In this document: positions 35,012-43,751 of the stretch, piece after piece
How the letters are laid out: each line of letters starts with the position of its first letter
Position numbering within the stretch: position 1 is the stretch's first letter
Source: Stutzerimonas stutzeri
GTDB lineage: Bacteria > Pseudomonadota > Gammaproteobacteria > Pseudomonadales > Pseudomonadaceae
Direction of reading: 5' to 3'
DNA: 64,000 bases
Assembly (NCBI RefSeq): GCF_024448935.1
Contig: NZ_JAMOIE010000006.1
Location: 23,849-87,848 of the forward strand
The notes under the pieces: model-generated
What the model was told of the DNA's origin: nothing
The model's input: the letters and a program-made list of their open reading frames with translations, nothing else
Databases searched by the model: none
Program-made: the position numbers and the translations under genes

Positions 35012-36604
35012 TCAGGCAGTGACCGCCTGCAATTTGCCGGTGTCATCGAAGACCAGGCGCACGGTGGCGCCGGCCAGCTTGGGTTGCACGCCATGGCGCA
35101 GCGCGTACGGCAGCAGCGCCTGGACCACGCGATCGGCTGATGACGAGCAGCCTACGGCGATGAAGGTTTCGATCAGGAGTGCGTCCTCGTCTTCACGATC
35201 CTCACCGTAGCGATCGTCGAACACATAGTCGCAGACCAGCCCGGTTCTGGCCCCCGCCGAGGGGGTCAGGTAGAGCGTGTATCCCTTGCGCACGGCCTCC
35301 ACTGCGTACTCCACCGTCCCGAGATGGCCCTCCAGCCCGACATGCAGGGTATCGACCAATTCCAGCTCCACCTCGTAGTCGGCAAGTCCGGGATTGACCT
35401 CTCGATGCAAGGTGGTGCCGGTTCTGATGCGCACCTGCTCAGGGCTGACGACCTTGATCAGACGCTTGAGCCAGTGGCCGTCATCCAGACCGGGCTCGTC
35501 GAGTACATACGCTTTGGCCGCTTCCAGGTAGATCTCGGCGGTCGGCGCGGTTTCGTCGTCGGGCTCGATCTGCCAGACACCAAGCACTTCCAGGGCCTGT
35601 TGGGCGATCACGCCATTTCCGCCCAGATAACGCCGCCAGTATTGACGATAGCCGGCCGGCTCTTCGTCCCAGTCCCGGAACCAGGACAGAGGAACGAAGG
35701 GCACGTCGTTGAGCAGATCGGCGTTCGACGAGTTGAGGCAGACATGCGCGTAGTGCGTGACGAAGTCGCTGGCGGCAAGCGCCTGCTTCTTCTCGATCAG
35801 TGCCTCGCGGTAGGCCTGATCGACCGCAGCCTGGATACGTGGATGATCTTCCGTCTCGTTCAGCAGGTGCTGCCGATCCGGGAGCTTCGCCAGCGTGTTG
35901 TCAGGCAGCAGGACGACCTGGCGTTCCTGGCTCGTGGGCAGCCTGTCGATAGGTCGTCCGCCGATGGGCAGTCCCTGAAGAAAGCAGCGCCACTGCGTGC
36001 GCGTACCGGACAGATTGATCAAGACCTTGCCCATGGACGTCTCGCGCCAGTGCAGATCGGGCTTCGCCAACGGGCGTGGCACTTCAGCGCCGTTGAGCCA
36101 GACCGGCACCGGAAAGGCTTCGCACAGACGCTGGAGCTCGTGCTCCACCCAGGTGGGCAGATCCTGCCCGGCCTGCACCGGCTTGACGCCTTCGAGGTGG
36201 ATGGCGGTGCCCTCCAGATGGGAGCCTGCGATGTCTTCCTCGATCGGCTCGCCGGCAATGATCTCGGCGGTTCGCGCGCTGAACAGTTTGTCGCGCGAAT
36301 GCACCGTCAGAGTCTTGGCGAAGTACAAGGTCGAGAGCACACCGAGGCCGAAGGCGTTCTCGCGCGCCTTGAGTTGCTTGTCCCAGCCGGATTCGGCGAT
36401 GAAGATCAAGGTCTGCAGGTCGCTAATGCCGATGCCATCGTCGGTGATGGTCAGGCTGTCCTGGTTCACCGTGATGTGGATCGCGCTGGCCTGGGCGCGG
36501 CGGGCGTTCTGTAACAGTTCGCCCAGCATCGAGCCCTGGTTGAACGCATGGCGCAGATTGGCGATGAGGCTGTGCTGGTTGGTCTTGAGACGAAGGGTTC
36601 TCAT
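35012..36604 (-). CDS. GHKL-family ATP-binding protein (HSP90/MutL-like ATPase fold)
   Basis: A 530-residue protein whose N-terminal 150 residues form a Bergerat ATP-binding fold: N-box ELLQNARRA (residues 29-37), G1 box ITDDGIGI (about 54-61), then ARENAFGLGVLS. The remaining 350 residues are not recognised. Proteins of this fold act as ATP-driven clamps; the role here is unknown. The gene is a single transcription unit between leader copy E and the terminator at 34969. The start has AAGGAG upstream. Confidence 0.83.
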   Translation of the reverse strand: MRTLRLKTNQHSLIANLRHAFNQGSMLGELLQNARRAQASAIHITVNQDSLTITDDGIGISDLQTLIFIAESGWDKQLKARENAFGLGVLSTLYFAKTLTVHSRDKLFSARTAEIIAGEPIEEDIAGSHLEGTAIHLEGVKPVQAGQDLPTWVEHELQRLCEAFPVPVWLNGAEVPRPLAKPDLHWRETSMGKVLINLSGTRTQWRCFLQGLPIGGRPIDRLPTSQERQVVLLPDNTLAKLPDRQHLLNETEDHPRIQAAVDQAYREALIEKKQALAASDFVTHYAHVCLNSSNADLLNDVPFVPLSWFRDWDEEPAGYRQYWRRYLGGNGVIAQQALEVLGVWQIEPDDETAPTAEIYLEAAKAYVLDEPGLDDGHWLKRLIKVVSPEQVRIRTGTTLHREVNPGLADYEVELELVDTLHVGLEGHLGTVEYAVEAVRKGYTLYLTPSAGARTGLVCDYVFDDRYGEDREDEDALLIETFIAVGCSSSADRVVQALLPYALRHGVQPKLAGATVRLVFDDTGKLQAVTA

Positions 36605-36753
36605 GAGATGACTCCTTGGATAATGGTTTGCACCGGACAGGCACAGCGCTGCCCGGTGCGACGGGGCACTGAACAGGCGGATGCCGGTGGGAAGGGGAAT
36701 GGGCCGGTCGGCCCGAGGGAGAGAAGCAGCATCGACGCCCGGGATGGGCGCGT

Positions 36754-36852
36754 GTCCGCGGCACGATGCGATGCGGACAAGGGCGGTCGGCGCGGAGGGT
36801 CCGCGACGCAGCCTGCACGACCGTGGCTGCTGGCAACGGCTGACGGATCAGC
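36754..36852 (-). ncRNA. Structured leader copy E, radC RNA motif-like
   Basis: Stems GTCCGC/GCGGAC, GCGGA/TCCGC, GCAGCC/GGCTGC and GCTGA/TCAGC in the common order. It lies 150 bases upstream of the GHKL ATPase gene. Confidence 0.65.
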
Positions 36853-36896
36853 GATGCAGGCCCGACAATGCGCCTGCCGTTGCGTGGTGTCGCTGA

Positions 36897-37241
36897 TCAA
36901 TGCGCAGTCGTGCGCCCCGCGTTGTCCAGAGTCTGCAGCAGGCGCCGGCCCAGCCAGGCCGAATTGCCAATCGCCTTGTAGCGCGGCGCATCGGCGGCCG
37001 GCTTGTGGTTGAGGATTCGTTCGGGTGTCTCCTGTTCGTGTGACCGAGGCGGGATTGCCGGGTCGTCATGGCGGATGCGCAGGAGAAAACACGCCGAAGG
37101 CTGGGCGCCTTCGGCTTGGAGGAGGAGACCACCCGTGTACTGGTTCAGGTTGCGGTCGTCGGTGGAACCGTTCGCTGTCTCAGCATTCACCCGGCCCTTG
37201 TCGTGGTTGGGGCCGGCATCGTCTGGCGCACATCCGCGCAC
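36897..37241 (-). pseudogene. Possible remnant of a DNA cytosine methyltransferase
   Basis: The open frame ends with KPAADAPRYKAIGNSAWLGRR, close to the C-terminal motif of C5-cytosine methyltransferases (RYKALGNS, motif X region). Upstream residues show no other methyltransferase motif, and no PCQ or ENV active site is present in the region. I read it as the tail of a lost gene; it could also be an unrelated short protein. Confidence 0.4.
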
Positions 37242-37296
37242 AAAGGGAGCCCGTTCTTTTCACCGGTGGGCGCCGGTGTCGAATACCGCCAACCCT

Positions 37297-37352
37297 GAAG
37301 GGTCTCCTGATGCCTCGACCTCCATGGTAGGCAAGGCATCAGGAGACCCTTC
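37297..37352. repeat. Perfect 18-bp inverted repeat with 20-base loop
   Basis: GAAGGGTCTCCTGATGCC at 37297-37314 is matched exactly by its reverse complement at 37335-37352. It lies about 190 bases past the topB stop. There is no T tract on either strand and no flanking duplication that I can see. It could be an RNA-stabilising hairpin or a recombination/insertion site. Confidence 0.8.
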
Positions 37353-37404
37353 GCAGCGGGCGGGACTGTTACTGATCGAGGGAATACGCGGTGCGTGATT
37401 CGAG

Positions 37405-37436
37405 GAAAAAAGGCCTTCTCGCCCCTCGCAAGGGGC
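37405..37436 (-). terminator. Possible terminator downstream of topB
   Basis: Minus strand: GCCCCT/AGGGGC hairpin, then after a short gap AAGGCCTTTTTT. The T tract is separated from the main stem, so the call is tentative. Confidence 0.35.
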
Positions 37437-37541
37437 GCGCACACCGCAACAGAAGGTATCGCGTGCTGGGAGCCTCGCAGGGCTGCGGGGCGGTGGTCAC
37501 GTTGCCGGGGGTGGTCAACGCGACGACGGGTTCGCTGTCTT

Positions 37542-39551
37542 TCAGGAGGTCTTCGGGCCACCGCGGCGCTTGCGCGGCGCGGCACGCTTGCCCGATTCGA
37601 TGGGCAGCGTTCCCTTGCAGTCGGGGTATTTCGCGCAGGACCAGAATGGACCGCTCTTGCCGCTGCGCTGGCGCGTGGCACCGCCACACTGCGGGCATGC
37701 TGGCCCCTGGGGAATCTTGATGGACAGCGAGGTGCCACGGTACTGCGCAATCAACTGCGTGACCCAGGCCGCCTGCTTGTCGATGAAGGTATCGAGCGCG
37801 AGCTGTCCGGTTTCGATCATGTCGAGCGCCTGTTCCCACACCGCGGTTGTGCCGGGATCTGCGATCGCGGCGGGCACGGTGTCGATGAGCGTGAAGGCGG
37901 CATCCGAGGCGCGGATGGCCCGTCCTTTCTTGATCAGGTAGCCACGGCTCAACAGGCCGCCGATGATATTGGCGCGGGTCGCTTCGGTGCCGATGCCCAC
38001 GGTGTCTTTCAATTTCTGTTTCAGGCGTGGGTCTGACACCAGTTTGGCGACGCTTTTCATCGCTTTGACCAACTCACCTTGGGTGTACGGGCGCGGCGGC
38101 AGCGTCTTGAGCGCCTTCAGATCGACCCCGGCCACCTGGCACGCCAGCCCTTGGTGTAGCGCTGGCAGCACCTGGCTGCGGGGTGCTGTGTCATCGCCGG
38201 CATCGTCTGGCTGTGGTTCGGCCAGCACCAGGCGCCAACCCGGCACGACCACCTGCTTGCCCACGGCCTGCAGTGCCTGGTCGCCACAGGAGAGTCTTGC
38301 CGTCGTGCGGTCGAACTCATGCGGCGGCAGAAATTGCGCCAGGTAGTGGGCGCGGATCATGCGGTAGACGGCCAGTTCTCTTTCGCTCATCGCCGACAGA
38401 TTCACCGGTTCGAGCGTGGGGATGATGCCGTGGTGGGCCGACACCTTGGCGTCGTTCCAGGCGCGCGAGTGCTGGGTGCGGTCGAGCTGGTCGATGATCG
38501 GGCGCAGGCTCGGATCGGTCTTGAGCAGACTGTCGAGCACCGTGGGCGCTTCGGCGTGCATGCTTTCGGGAAGATAGCCGGAGTCGCTGCGTGGATAGGT
38601 GGTGGCCTTGTGCGTCTCGTACAGGGATTGGGCGATCTCTAGCGTCTCCTGGACATCGAGGCCGAACTGCTTGGAACACACTTCCTGCAAGGTGCCGAGA
38701 TCAAACGGCAATGGCGCGCCTTCGCGCATGCGTTCGGTCTCGACCGAAATCACCTGAGCAGCGCCAGCGGCGCGGATGCGCTGCGCCGCCTGCTGCGCAA
38801 CAGGCTCCTGCAGGCAACGGCCTGCATCGTCGGTACTGGCCGATGGCGGCAGCCACTGCGCGGTGAATGTCTGGCCTGTGCAGGACAGCGCCACTTCGAT
38901 GGACCAGAACGGGACGGAGACGAAGGCCGCGATTTCACGATCGCGATCGACCACCAGTCTGAGCGTGGGGGTCTGCACGCGTCCGACCGACAGCACGCCG
39001 TCATAGCCGGCCCGGCGCCCCAGGAGGGTGAACAGGCGGCTCAGGTTCATCCCCACCAGCCAGTCCGCTCTGGAGCGCGCCAGCGCCGAGTGATACATGG
39101 GCAGCGTGTCGCCCGAAGGCTTCAGCTTCCCGAGCGCGGCATGGATCGAGGCGTCGTTCAGTGCTGACAACCACAGCCGTTGAATGGGGCCGCGATAGCC
39201 ACAGAGATCGATGATCTCGCGCGCAATCAGTTCGCCTTCGCGATCGGCGTCGGTGGCGATGACCAGTTCGGTCGCCTTGCTCAGAAGGTCTTTGATGACC
39301 TTGAATTGCGCTGCGGTCTTGGGTTTGACCTCAACCCGCCAGTGCTGGGGAATAATGGGAAGCTGCTCGATCGTCCAGCGCTTGAGCTGTTCGTCATAGG
39401 CTTCCGGCGGCGCGGCTTCGACAAGGTGGCCAATGCACCACGTCACGACAACGCCGGGGCCGTTGAGGCAACCATTGCCGCGCTGCCTTGCGCCCAACAG
39501 GCGCCCGATGTCCTTGCCTTGCGAAGGTTTTTCGCAGAGAAATAGCCGCAT
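37542..39551 (-). CDS. topB: DNA topoisomerase III (type IA), ICE-encoded
   Basis: A 669-residue type IA topoisomerase: N-terminal TOPRIM (MRLFLCEKPSQGKDIGRLLG, then ATDADREGELIAREI), catalytic tyrosine in TTYPRSDSGY near residue 320, and a C-terminal zinc ribbon (CPQCGGATRQR ... CAKYPDCKG) near 620. Such enzymes resolve single-strand intermediates and are a constant part of this ICE class, next to ssb. It appears intact. Confidence 0.94.
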   Translation of the reverse strand: MRLFLCEKPSQGKDIGRLLGARQRGNGCLNGPGVVVTWCIGHLVEAAPPEAYDEQLKRWTIEQLPIIPQHWRVEVKPKTAAQFKVIKDLLSKATELVIATDADREGELIAREIIDLCGYRGPIQRLWLSALNDASIHAALGKLKPSGDTLPMYHSALARSRADWLVGMNLSRLFTLLGRRAGYDGVLSVGRVQTPTLRLVVDRDREIAAFVSVPFWSIEVALSCTGQTFTAQWLPPSASTDDAGRCLQEPVAQQAAQRIRAAGAAQVISVETERMREGAPLPFDLGTLQEVCSKQFGLDVQETLEIAQSLYETHKATTYPRSDSGYLPESMHAEAPTVLDSLLKTDPSLRPIIDQLDRTQHSRAWNDAKVSAHHGIIPTLEPVNLSAMSERELAVYRMIRAHYLAQFLPPHEFDRTTARLSCGDQALQAVGKQVVVPGWRLVLAEPQPDDAGDDTAPRSQVLPALHQGLACQVAGVDLKALKTLPPRPYTQGELVKAMKSVAKLVSDPRLKQKLKDTVGIGTEATRANIIGGLLSRGYLIKKGRAIRASDAAFTLIDTVPAAIADPGTTAVWEQALDMIETGQLALDTFIDKQAAWVTQLIAQYRGTSLSIKIPQGPACPQCGGATRQRSGKSGPFWSCAKYPDCKGTLPIESGKRAAPRKRRGGPKTS

Positions 39552-39825
39552 GCCTGTCCATCCAAATCACATTGCCGATGTATCTGGGCAGCAGCATGTC
39601 TGGATGTTGCGAACCTCACCGCAAACAAGAGGAATGTGCAGGCACCCGCTTTGATCACGGAAACGGCGGCATATCCGACCGGGGGCGTTGGGCGTGCGAA
39701 GTGTTGATGTGTACTGGAGCTTCTTGCGCTGGGCGCGCGAAAACGCGGTGGATGTTGGTGGAACCTCGCTTCCCGAAGACAGGAAGACGGAGCGAGCCTC
39801 GGTAGGCTCGCCCCTGGAGATGCGC
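39552..39825. other. Spacer between ssb and topB
   Basis: No gene supported. A hairpin (CGAGCC/GGCTCG) lies just past the ssb stop near 39794-39811 without a T tract, so it may limit read-through or stabilise the transcript. Confidence 0.45.
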
Positions 39826-40227
39826 CTACTCCGACGGTGGCGGCTGCTCCGCTGATGCCGGCTTCGGGCTGAGCGTGACCGACTCGATCCGGTACGGCAG
39901 GATGCCGACGCTGCGCGCATTGATCTGCCAGGTCTCGCGCGGCTTCTCATCCTTGTCCTCCCAGGGTTCGCGCTCCATGCGGCCGATGACCAGAACGCGC
40001 ATGCCTTTCTGGTACAGATCCTTCCAGTGCTCGGCATCGCGGTGCCAGATTTCGACCGGCGCCCAGAAGCCACCGCGGTCCTCGAAGGTGCCGTCCTTCT
40101 TGGGCACCGGGTTGTCGAAATAGACGTTCAGGCGCAGCAGGCGACTGGGTTCGTCGTTGCCATTCGGGAACTCGCGGTACTCGGGTGGCGAGCCGATGTT
40201 GCCTTCTCCAGAAAAATGCGTGCTCAT
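39826..40227 (-). CDS. ssb: Single-stranded DNA-binding protein, ICE type
   Basis: A 133-residue OB-fold protein: MSTHFSGEGNIGSPPEYREF, VYFDNPVPKKDGTFEDRGGFW, then the GMRVLVIGRMEREPWEDKDE segment typical of SSB strand 4/5. It ends with a short Pro-rich acidic tail (QPPPSE). It should coat single-stranded ICE DNA during transfer or replication. In ICEclc a homologous ssb is known near parA; here it lies upstream of topB. Confidence 0.9.
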   Translation of the reverse strand: MSTHFSGEGNIGSPPEYREFPNGNDEPSRLLRLNVYFDNPVPKKDGTFEDRGGFWAPVEIWHRDAEHWKDLYQKGMRVLVIGRMEREPWEDKDEKPRETWQINARSVGILPYRIESVTLSPKPASAEQPPPSE

Positions 40228-40300
40228 GTTGTGATCTCCGTGGTGGTTGAAATACCCGTGCCAAGTCGGCCCCGGGCGCGTGCAGGGATGCCTGGCGCAA

Positions 40301-40831
40301 TCACCGATCGTGCATTGCGGCGGGAATGGATTTGAGCCGGCGCAGATAAGCGTCCTCGGCCTGGGCCATCTTGCCGGCGCAGTCCTGGGCCTGCCGGCCG
40401 AGGGTGTGCAGTAGACTGATCTGCATGTTCAGCGCGATGCGCTGCTGTTCCAGCGCGAGCAGATCCTCCAGCAGATTCACCGGCGTGGCCGTGGAGGCCA
40501 TGACCTCCTGCCAGAGGGCGACGCCCATCGCCGAGCGGTCTTGCTTGCGCCAGCGCAGAAAGGTCGTGCCTGCGCCAGTACGCTGCTGGGCCAGTTCAAT
40601 GGACAGCAGACGGAAGGGATAGCCTCGCGCCTGCGCCAGCACGCGCCGCTGCGCCAGGTCAATCAGCTCATCCCTGAGCGCGTGACACCGGTTGGCCCAG
40701 TCTTCGAGATCCCCTTTACCCTTAAAAGCCCTTAAAAGGCCTTTTAGATAGCCCGCCTGTTCCAACTGGATGAAGTCCGCCTGTTCCAGGGACTGGAAGT
40801 GCCGGTTCTGGTTCGGATCGCGCATCGTCAT
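40301..40831 (-). CDS. DUF3158 family ICE protein
   Basis: A 176-residue helical protein (MTMRDPNQNRHFQSLEQADFIQLEQAGYLKGLL) matching DUF3158. ATG 40831 overlaps the stop of the upstream gene (ATGA), which decides the start over the ATG two codons later. Function unknown; usually found with the PFL_4669-family gene and ssb. Confidence 0.85.
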   Translation of the reverse strand: MTMRDPNQNRHFQSLEQADFIQLEQAGYLKGLLRAFKGKGDLEDWANRCHALRDELIDLAQRRVLAQARGYPFRLLSIELAQQRTGAGTTFLRWRKQDRSAMGVALWQEVMASTATPVNLLEDLLALEQQRIALNMQISLLHTLGRQAQDCAGKMAQAEDAYLRRLKSIPAAMHDR

Positions 40832-41616
40832 GTCGGCTCACCCTCGTCGGATGACGCCGCTTCGGCGGGGTCTGCCGCAGCATCCGGCTCGCCGGCTGGT
40901 TCGGTTTCGGGGGCGGTGCGCTGCTGCAGGCCACGGCGTGCGATCGGCGGCGCGAAGCGGCTGCGCCGGGTACCTTCGAGCACGTCCTGGGGCAATTCAC
41001 CGTACTTTTCCAGCGCCGCCCGTGCTGCGGCATTCTTCGCCGCGAAGTCGTCGCGCGTGGTGCCGGAATACCGGTACTGCTGCGCCAGCGAGAACAGGCT
41101 GCGCAATGAGTGCGCGCCGTCGTTGAGCCAGCGTTCGAGCGTCGAGCGATCGATCAGCGCGGTGTGGTGGGCCAGGATCAGACGTCGGGCAAGATCGTCG
41201 TAGTCCGCCAGCAGATACACCGCCATGAAGCCCAACTGCGAGGACACGAACAGCGGCAGCTTGACCGGCTGGACGTTGAGGTTCTCGCCCAGGCTCAACG
41301 CAGGCGGCACGCCGGCCAGTGCCTGGTCTACTTGCTGGCGCAGGGTCTGGAGCTGTTCCTTGGTGGTGGATAGCTTGTCCTCGATGCGCAGCATCCACCA
41401 GTCCGAATAGGGGTCGTCCTGTTCGGCGCCGCGCTTGAGCTTGTTCATGATGGAGACAAAGCCGTTAAGGCCGATGATGCCGGGCCTGCCTTCGGCCGGG
41501 GCGCGGCCATGCCAGATGCGGGACGCATGGTGGGTGTGCAGGGTCAGGGACATCGCGCTGCGCAGCGATCCCAGGTTCAACTGAAGGGATTCGGTGGCAT
41601 TGTTCTCTTGGGCCAT
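40828..41616 (-). CDS. ICE protein (PFL_4669 family)
   Basis: A 262-residue protein with the TIGR03761 (PFL_4669) features: LHTHHASRIWHGR, PGIIGLNGFVSIMNKLKRGAEQDDPYSDWWMLRIE, and a disordered Glu/Ala/Pro-rich C-terminus. ATG 41616 is chosen at the conserved N-terminus. Upstream lies a spacer with two palindromic sites (41782 and 41879). Function unknown, presumably in ICE DNA processing given its neighbours. Confidence 0.88.
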   Translation of the reverse strand: MAQENNATESLQLNLGSLRSAMSLTLHTHHASRIWHGRAPAEGRPGIIGLNGFVSIMNKLKRGAEQDDPYSDWWMLRIEDKLSTTKEQLQTLRQQVDQALAGVPPALSLGENLNVQPVKLPLFVSSQLGFMAVYLLADYDDLARRLILAHHTALIDRSTLERWLNDGAHSLRSLFSLAQQYRYSGTTRDDFAAKNAAARAALEKYGELPQDVLEGTRRSRFAPPIARRGLQQRTAPETEPAGEPDAAADPAEAASSDEGEPT

Positions 41617-41781
41617 GGTGACGACTCTCGGTGATGAATGAGTCGTCAGCATCCGGGTTGGCCGGAAGGCCGTCAGTCATCAAACCGAACCCGCCGCTTG
41701 CCTGATTTGTCGGAGCGGCCAGCCGCGCGCATCGTTCGGAAGCACCGTTGCGATGCCGCACCGGAAGGCTGCGTGTTGCGC

Positions 41782-41798
41782 TATACCCGGGGTATAGG
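41782..41798. promoter_or_regulatory. Palindromic site 1, CTATACCCGGGGTATAG
   Basis: A 17-base site with perfect 8-base arms around a central G, the usual form of a dimeric repressor or activator operator. An identical copy lies 97 bases away. It is 166 bases upstream of the PFL_4669-family gene. Confidence 0.65.
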
Positions 41799-41878
41799 CG
41801 TCCATGGCGCTCAGTGGATGCTGCCGGGGGAGCACGGTGTGGATCAGGGCCGCTGCGGGCGGAAGGCGGTGTGTTCCG

Positions 41879-41895
41879 CTATACCCGGGGTATAG
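41879..41895. promoter_or_regulatory. Palindromic site 2, CTATACCCGGGGTATAG
   Basis: Second identical copy of the 17-base palindrome, with flanking similarity to site 1 (TGTT before and GGCG after). The 41617-41974 spacer contains no gene; these two sites are its main content and probably control the PFL_4669-DUF3158-ssb-topB group. Confidence 0.65.
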
Positions 41896-41974
41896 GCGAC
41901 GGTGGAACACCTTGGACATTGCAGAGCAGCTTCCGGGCTGATGACTCTCGACGCCGTGCCGGCTCGCGGGCGTG

Positions 41975-43180
41975 TCAGGTCGAGCGCAACAGTTCCTGCA
42001 GGCGCGCCAGATGAGCTTTCGCGACTTCCGCATCAGCAGGTGTGGCGGGCGGCGGATCGGGCTCTGGTGTCCTGTTGACTGGCGCCGCAGGCGCCTTCTG
42101 TGCAGCCCAGGTGCGAAATTCTCCCCGTAAGGCCTTCTGAATGATGCCGAACAGGTAGCCGGTGGGATTGCGGACCGTCGTGGAGGCGCAGCGTGCATCC
42201 CATTCGTCCAGCAGGGCTTGCCGCAGATCGTGATCCACTGACTGCATCGCGGCCAGCGCGCCGTTCTGCTGCTCCGCCTTCAGCGCCAGGAAGCGCCTGG
42301 GCAACTGCAGTTGCTGACGTTCTTCTTGCGCGCGCGGTACTGTACGTACTTCTTTAATACTTTCTTTTATACGTACTGTACGGTCCGACTTCGGATTCCG
42401 AAGTGCGCCGTTTTCCGGGCTTTTCCGGCCTGCTTCGGAATCCGAAGAGAGGTTCGCCAGATTCCGAAGACGGTCGTCGGAGCCGTCTTCGGAATCGTGT
42501 TCGCCGCCGCCCTGTGGATAACTCGATGTGCCGTTCCAGCCCTGCGCTGACAGCCGCTGTGACAGAATCTCCAGGCGACTCGGCAGCACTCGGCCGCTGA
42601 GCATGGGGTCTTGCGTCAACTCCTGCAGGGTGGTCGCGCCCACGCGCTGGACGGATTTGCTGGCATGCGTCAGTGCCTGGCTGACCAACTCCAGATAATC
42701 GGCATCGAGCTGGATGGCTTCGTAAGGGGTGAGCGGTTCGTCGTGCAGGACGTAGAGGTTGCCCTGAATGCGCCCGCTTCTGGGATCACGCCGGCGCCGC
42801 ACCAGGCTGATCCAGCGCGTCAGTCGCAGCACGGTCAGCGCTCGGGCCACCGTCTCGTGCGATGCCCTCTCGGCACAAGGCATGGAGGCCAGCCAAGGCG
42901 CAAGCTGGTCGTAGGTGGGCATGGCGGTGATGCCGTCGTCCGCCAGCATCAGGCGGAACACCTGCCAGCCGTTGCGTTCAAGCGGTGTCAGGCGCCGGTC
43001 CAGCAGCAATGCACGCGGCACGCTGTCGTGTCGATTGCCACTATAGAGAAAGCCGTCGGTCGGTGGTGAGACTGCAGATGGGGCCGGCGGCGGCTGTTGA
43101 GGTGCCAGTTGGCCGAGCGCCTGCTCGAACAGCTCGCCCAGCCGGACGGGGCCGCGCGTAGGGTGTGGCCCATCCGTCAT
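41975..43180 (-). CDS. STY4528-family pathogenicity-island replication protein
   Basis: A 401-residue protein with DSVPRALLLDRRLTPLERNGWQVFRLML and a winged-helix-like region (ASHETVARALTVLRLTRWISLVRRRRDPRSGRIQGNLY), as in the STY4528 family of ICE replication proteins. The C-terminal half is Ser/Asp-rich. Its ATG overlaps the DUF2857 stop, so it is translated from the parA-parB operon. Confidence 0.85.
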   Translation of the reverse strand: MTDGPHPTRGPVRLGELFEQALGQLAPQQPPPAPSAVSPPTDGFLYSGNRHDSVPRALLLDRRLTPLERNGWQVFRLMLADDGITAMPTYDQLAPWLASMPCAERASHETVARALTVLRLTRWISLVRRRRDPRSGRIQGNLYVLHDEPLTPYEAIQLDADYLELVSQALTHASKSVQRVGATTLQELTQDPMLSGRVLPSRLEILSQRLSAQGWNGTSSYPQGGGEHDSEDGSDDRLRNLANLSSDSEAGRKSPENGALRNPKSDRTVRIKESIKEVRTVPRAQEERQQLQLPRRFLALKAEQQNGALAAMQSVDHDLRQALLDEWDARCASTTVRNPTGYLFGIIQKALRGEFRTWAAQKAPAAPVNRTPEPDPPPATPADAEVAKAHLARLQELLRST

Positions 43181-43740
43181 CAGGTCAGCCCTTCATCGAT
43201 CCATCCGCGCAAGGCATTCCAGATCACGGACAGAGGCAGCCCAGTGGCCTCGGCGAGATCCGCCGCGACGCCCAGCATTCCCATGTCGTCGTTGCTGTCG
43301 ACTTCCTGCTCCTTCACTGTCGAGGACCAGCGCTTCCACAGGTCGGTGTCCTGTTCCTCGGTCAATACCGGATGCCGCCCCTTGCGTTTCGGCAGGCCGA
43401 TGACACTGCGACGCAAGGCGATCTCCTGGTGGGTCAAGCCGAAGAATTTGCTGATCAGCTCCGTGCTGGCGCCCAGGCGCAGTAGCCGATCGATCTTCAC
43501 CACCTCCTCGGTGACGTCTTCTACCTGGTGCAGCAGACGACGCAGCACATCGCGGTTGACGACTACCGAGCACCACGACACGTTGGCGTTGGCCAGCACG
43601 CTGGCCATCGCGGGATGCTTGAGGGCATCCAGATCCTTGTCGTCGAACCCCATCGACTTGGCCCGGCGCAACTGGCCGTTGCGTAGATCATGAAGTGCCT
43701 GGGCGATCACTGCCTGGTTAAGTGGGTGAGGTCCGGACAT
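43180..43740 (-). CDS. DUF2857 family protein (STY4526/YPO1902 type)
   Basis: A 186-residue protein (MSGPHPLNQAVIAQALHDLRNGQLRRAKSMGFDD) containing FGLTHQEIALRRSVIGLPKRKGR, a probable DNA-binding helix-turn-helix. It matches the DUF2857 family of ICE replication proteins. The longer upstream frame is rejected because ATG 43740 begins the conserved N-terminus just past the parB stop. Confidence 0.85.
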   Translation of the reverse strand: MSGPHPLNQAVIAQALHDLRNGQLRRAKSMGFDDKDLDALKHPAMASVLANANVSWCSVVVNRDVLRRLLHQVEDVTEEVVKIDRLLRLGASTELISKFFGLTHQEIALRRSVIGLPKRKGRHPVLTEEQDTDLWKRWSSTVKEQEVDSNDDMGMLGVAADLAEATGLPLSVIWNALRGWIDEGLT

Positions 43741-43751
43741 GGCTACGCCTC

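Noticed and set aside
37068..37298. A 76-codon plus-strand frame with a hydrophobic middle
   Set aside because: No RBS or similarity, and it lies opposite the methyltransferase-like remnant.
41782..41895. Repeated 17-base palindrome as a CRISPR array
   Set aside because: Only two copies with a 97-base step and no further repeats; better explained as operators.
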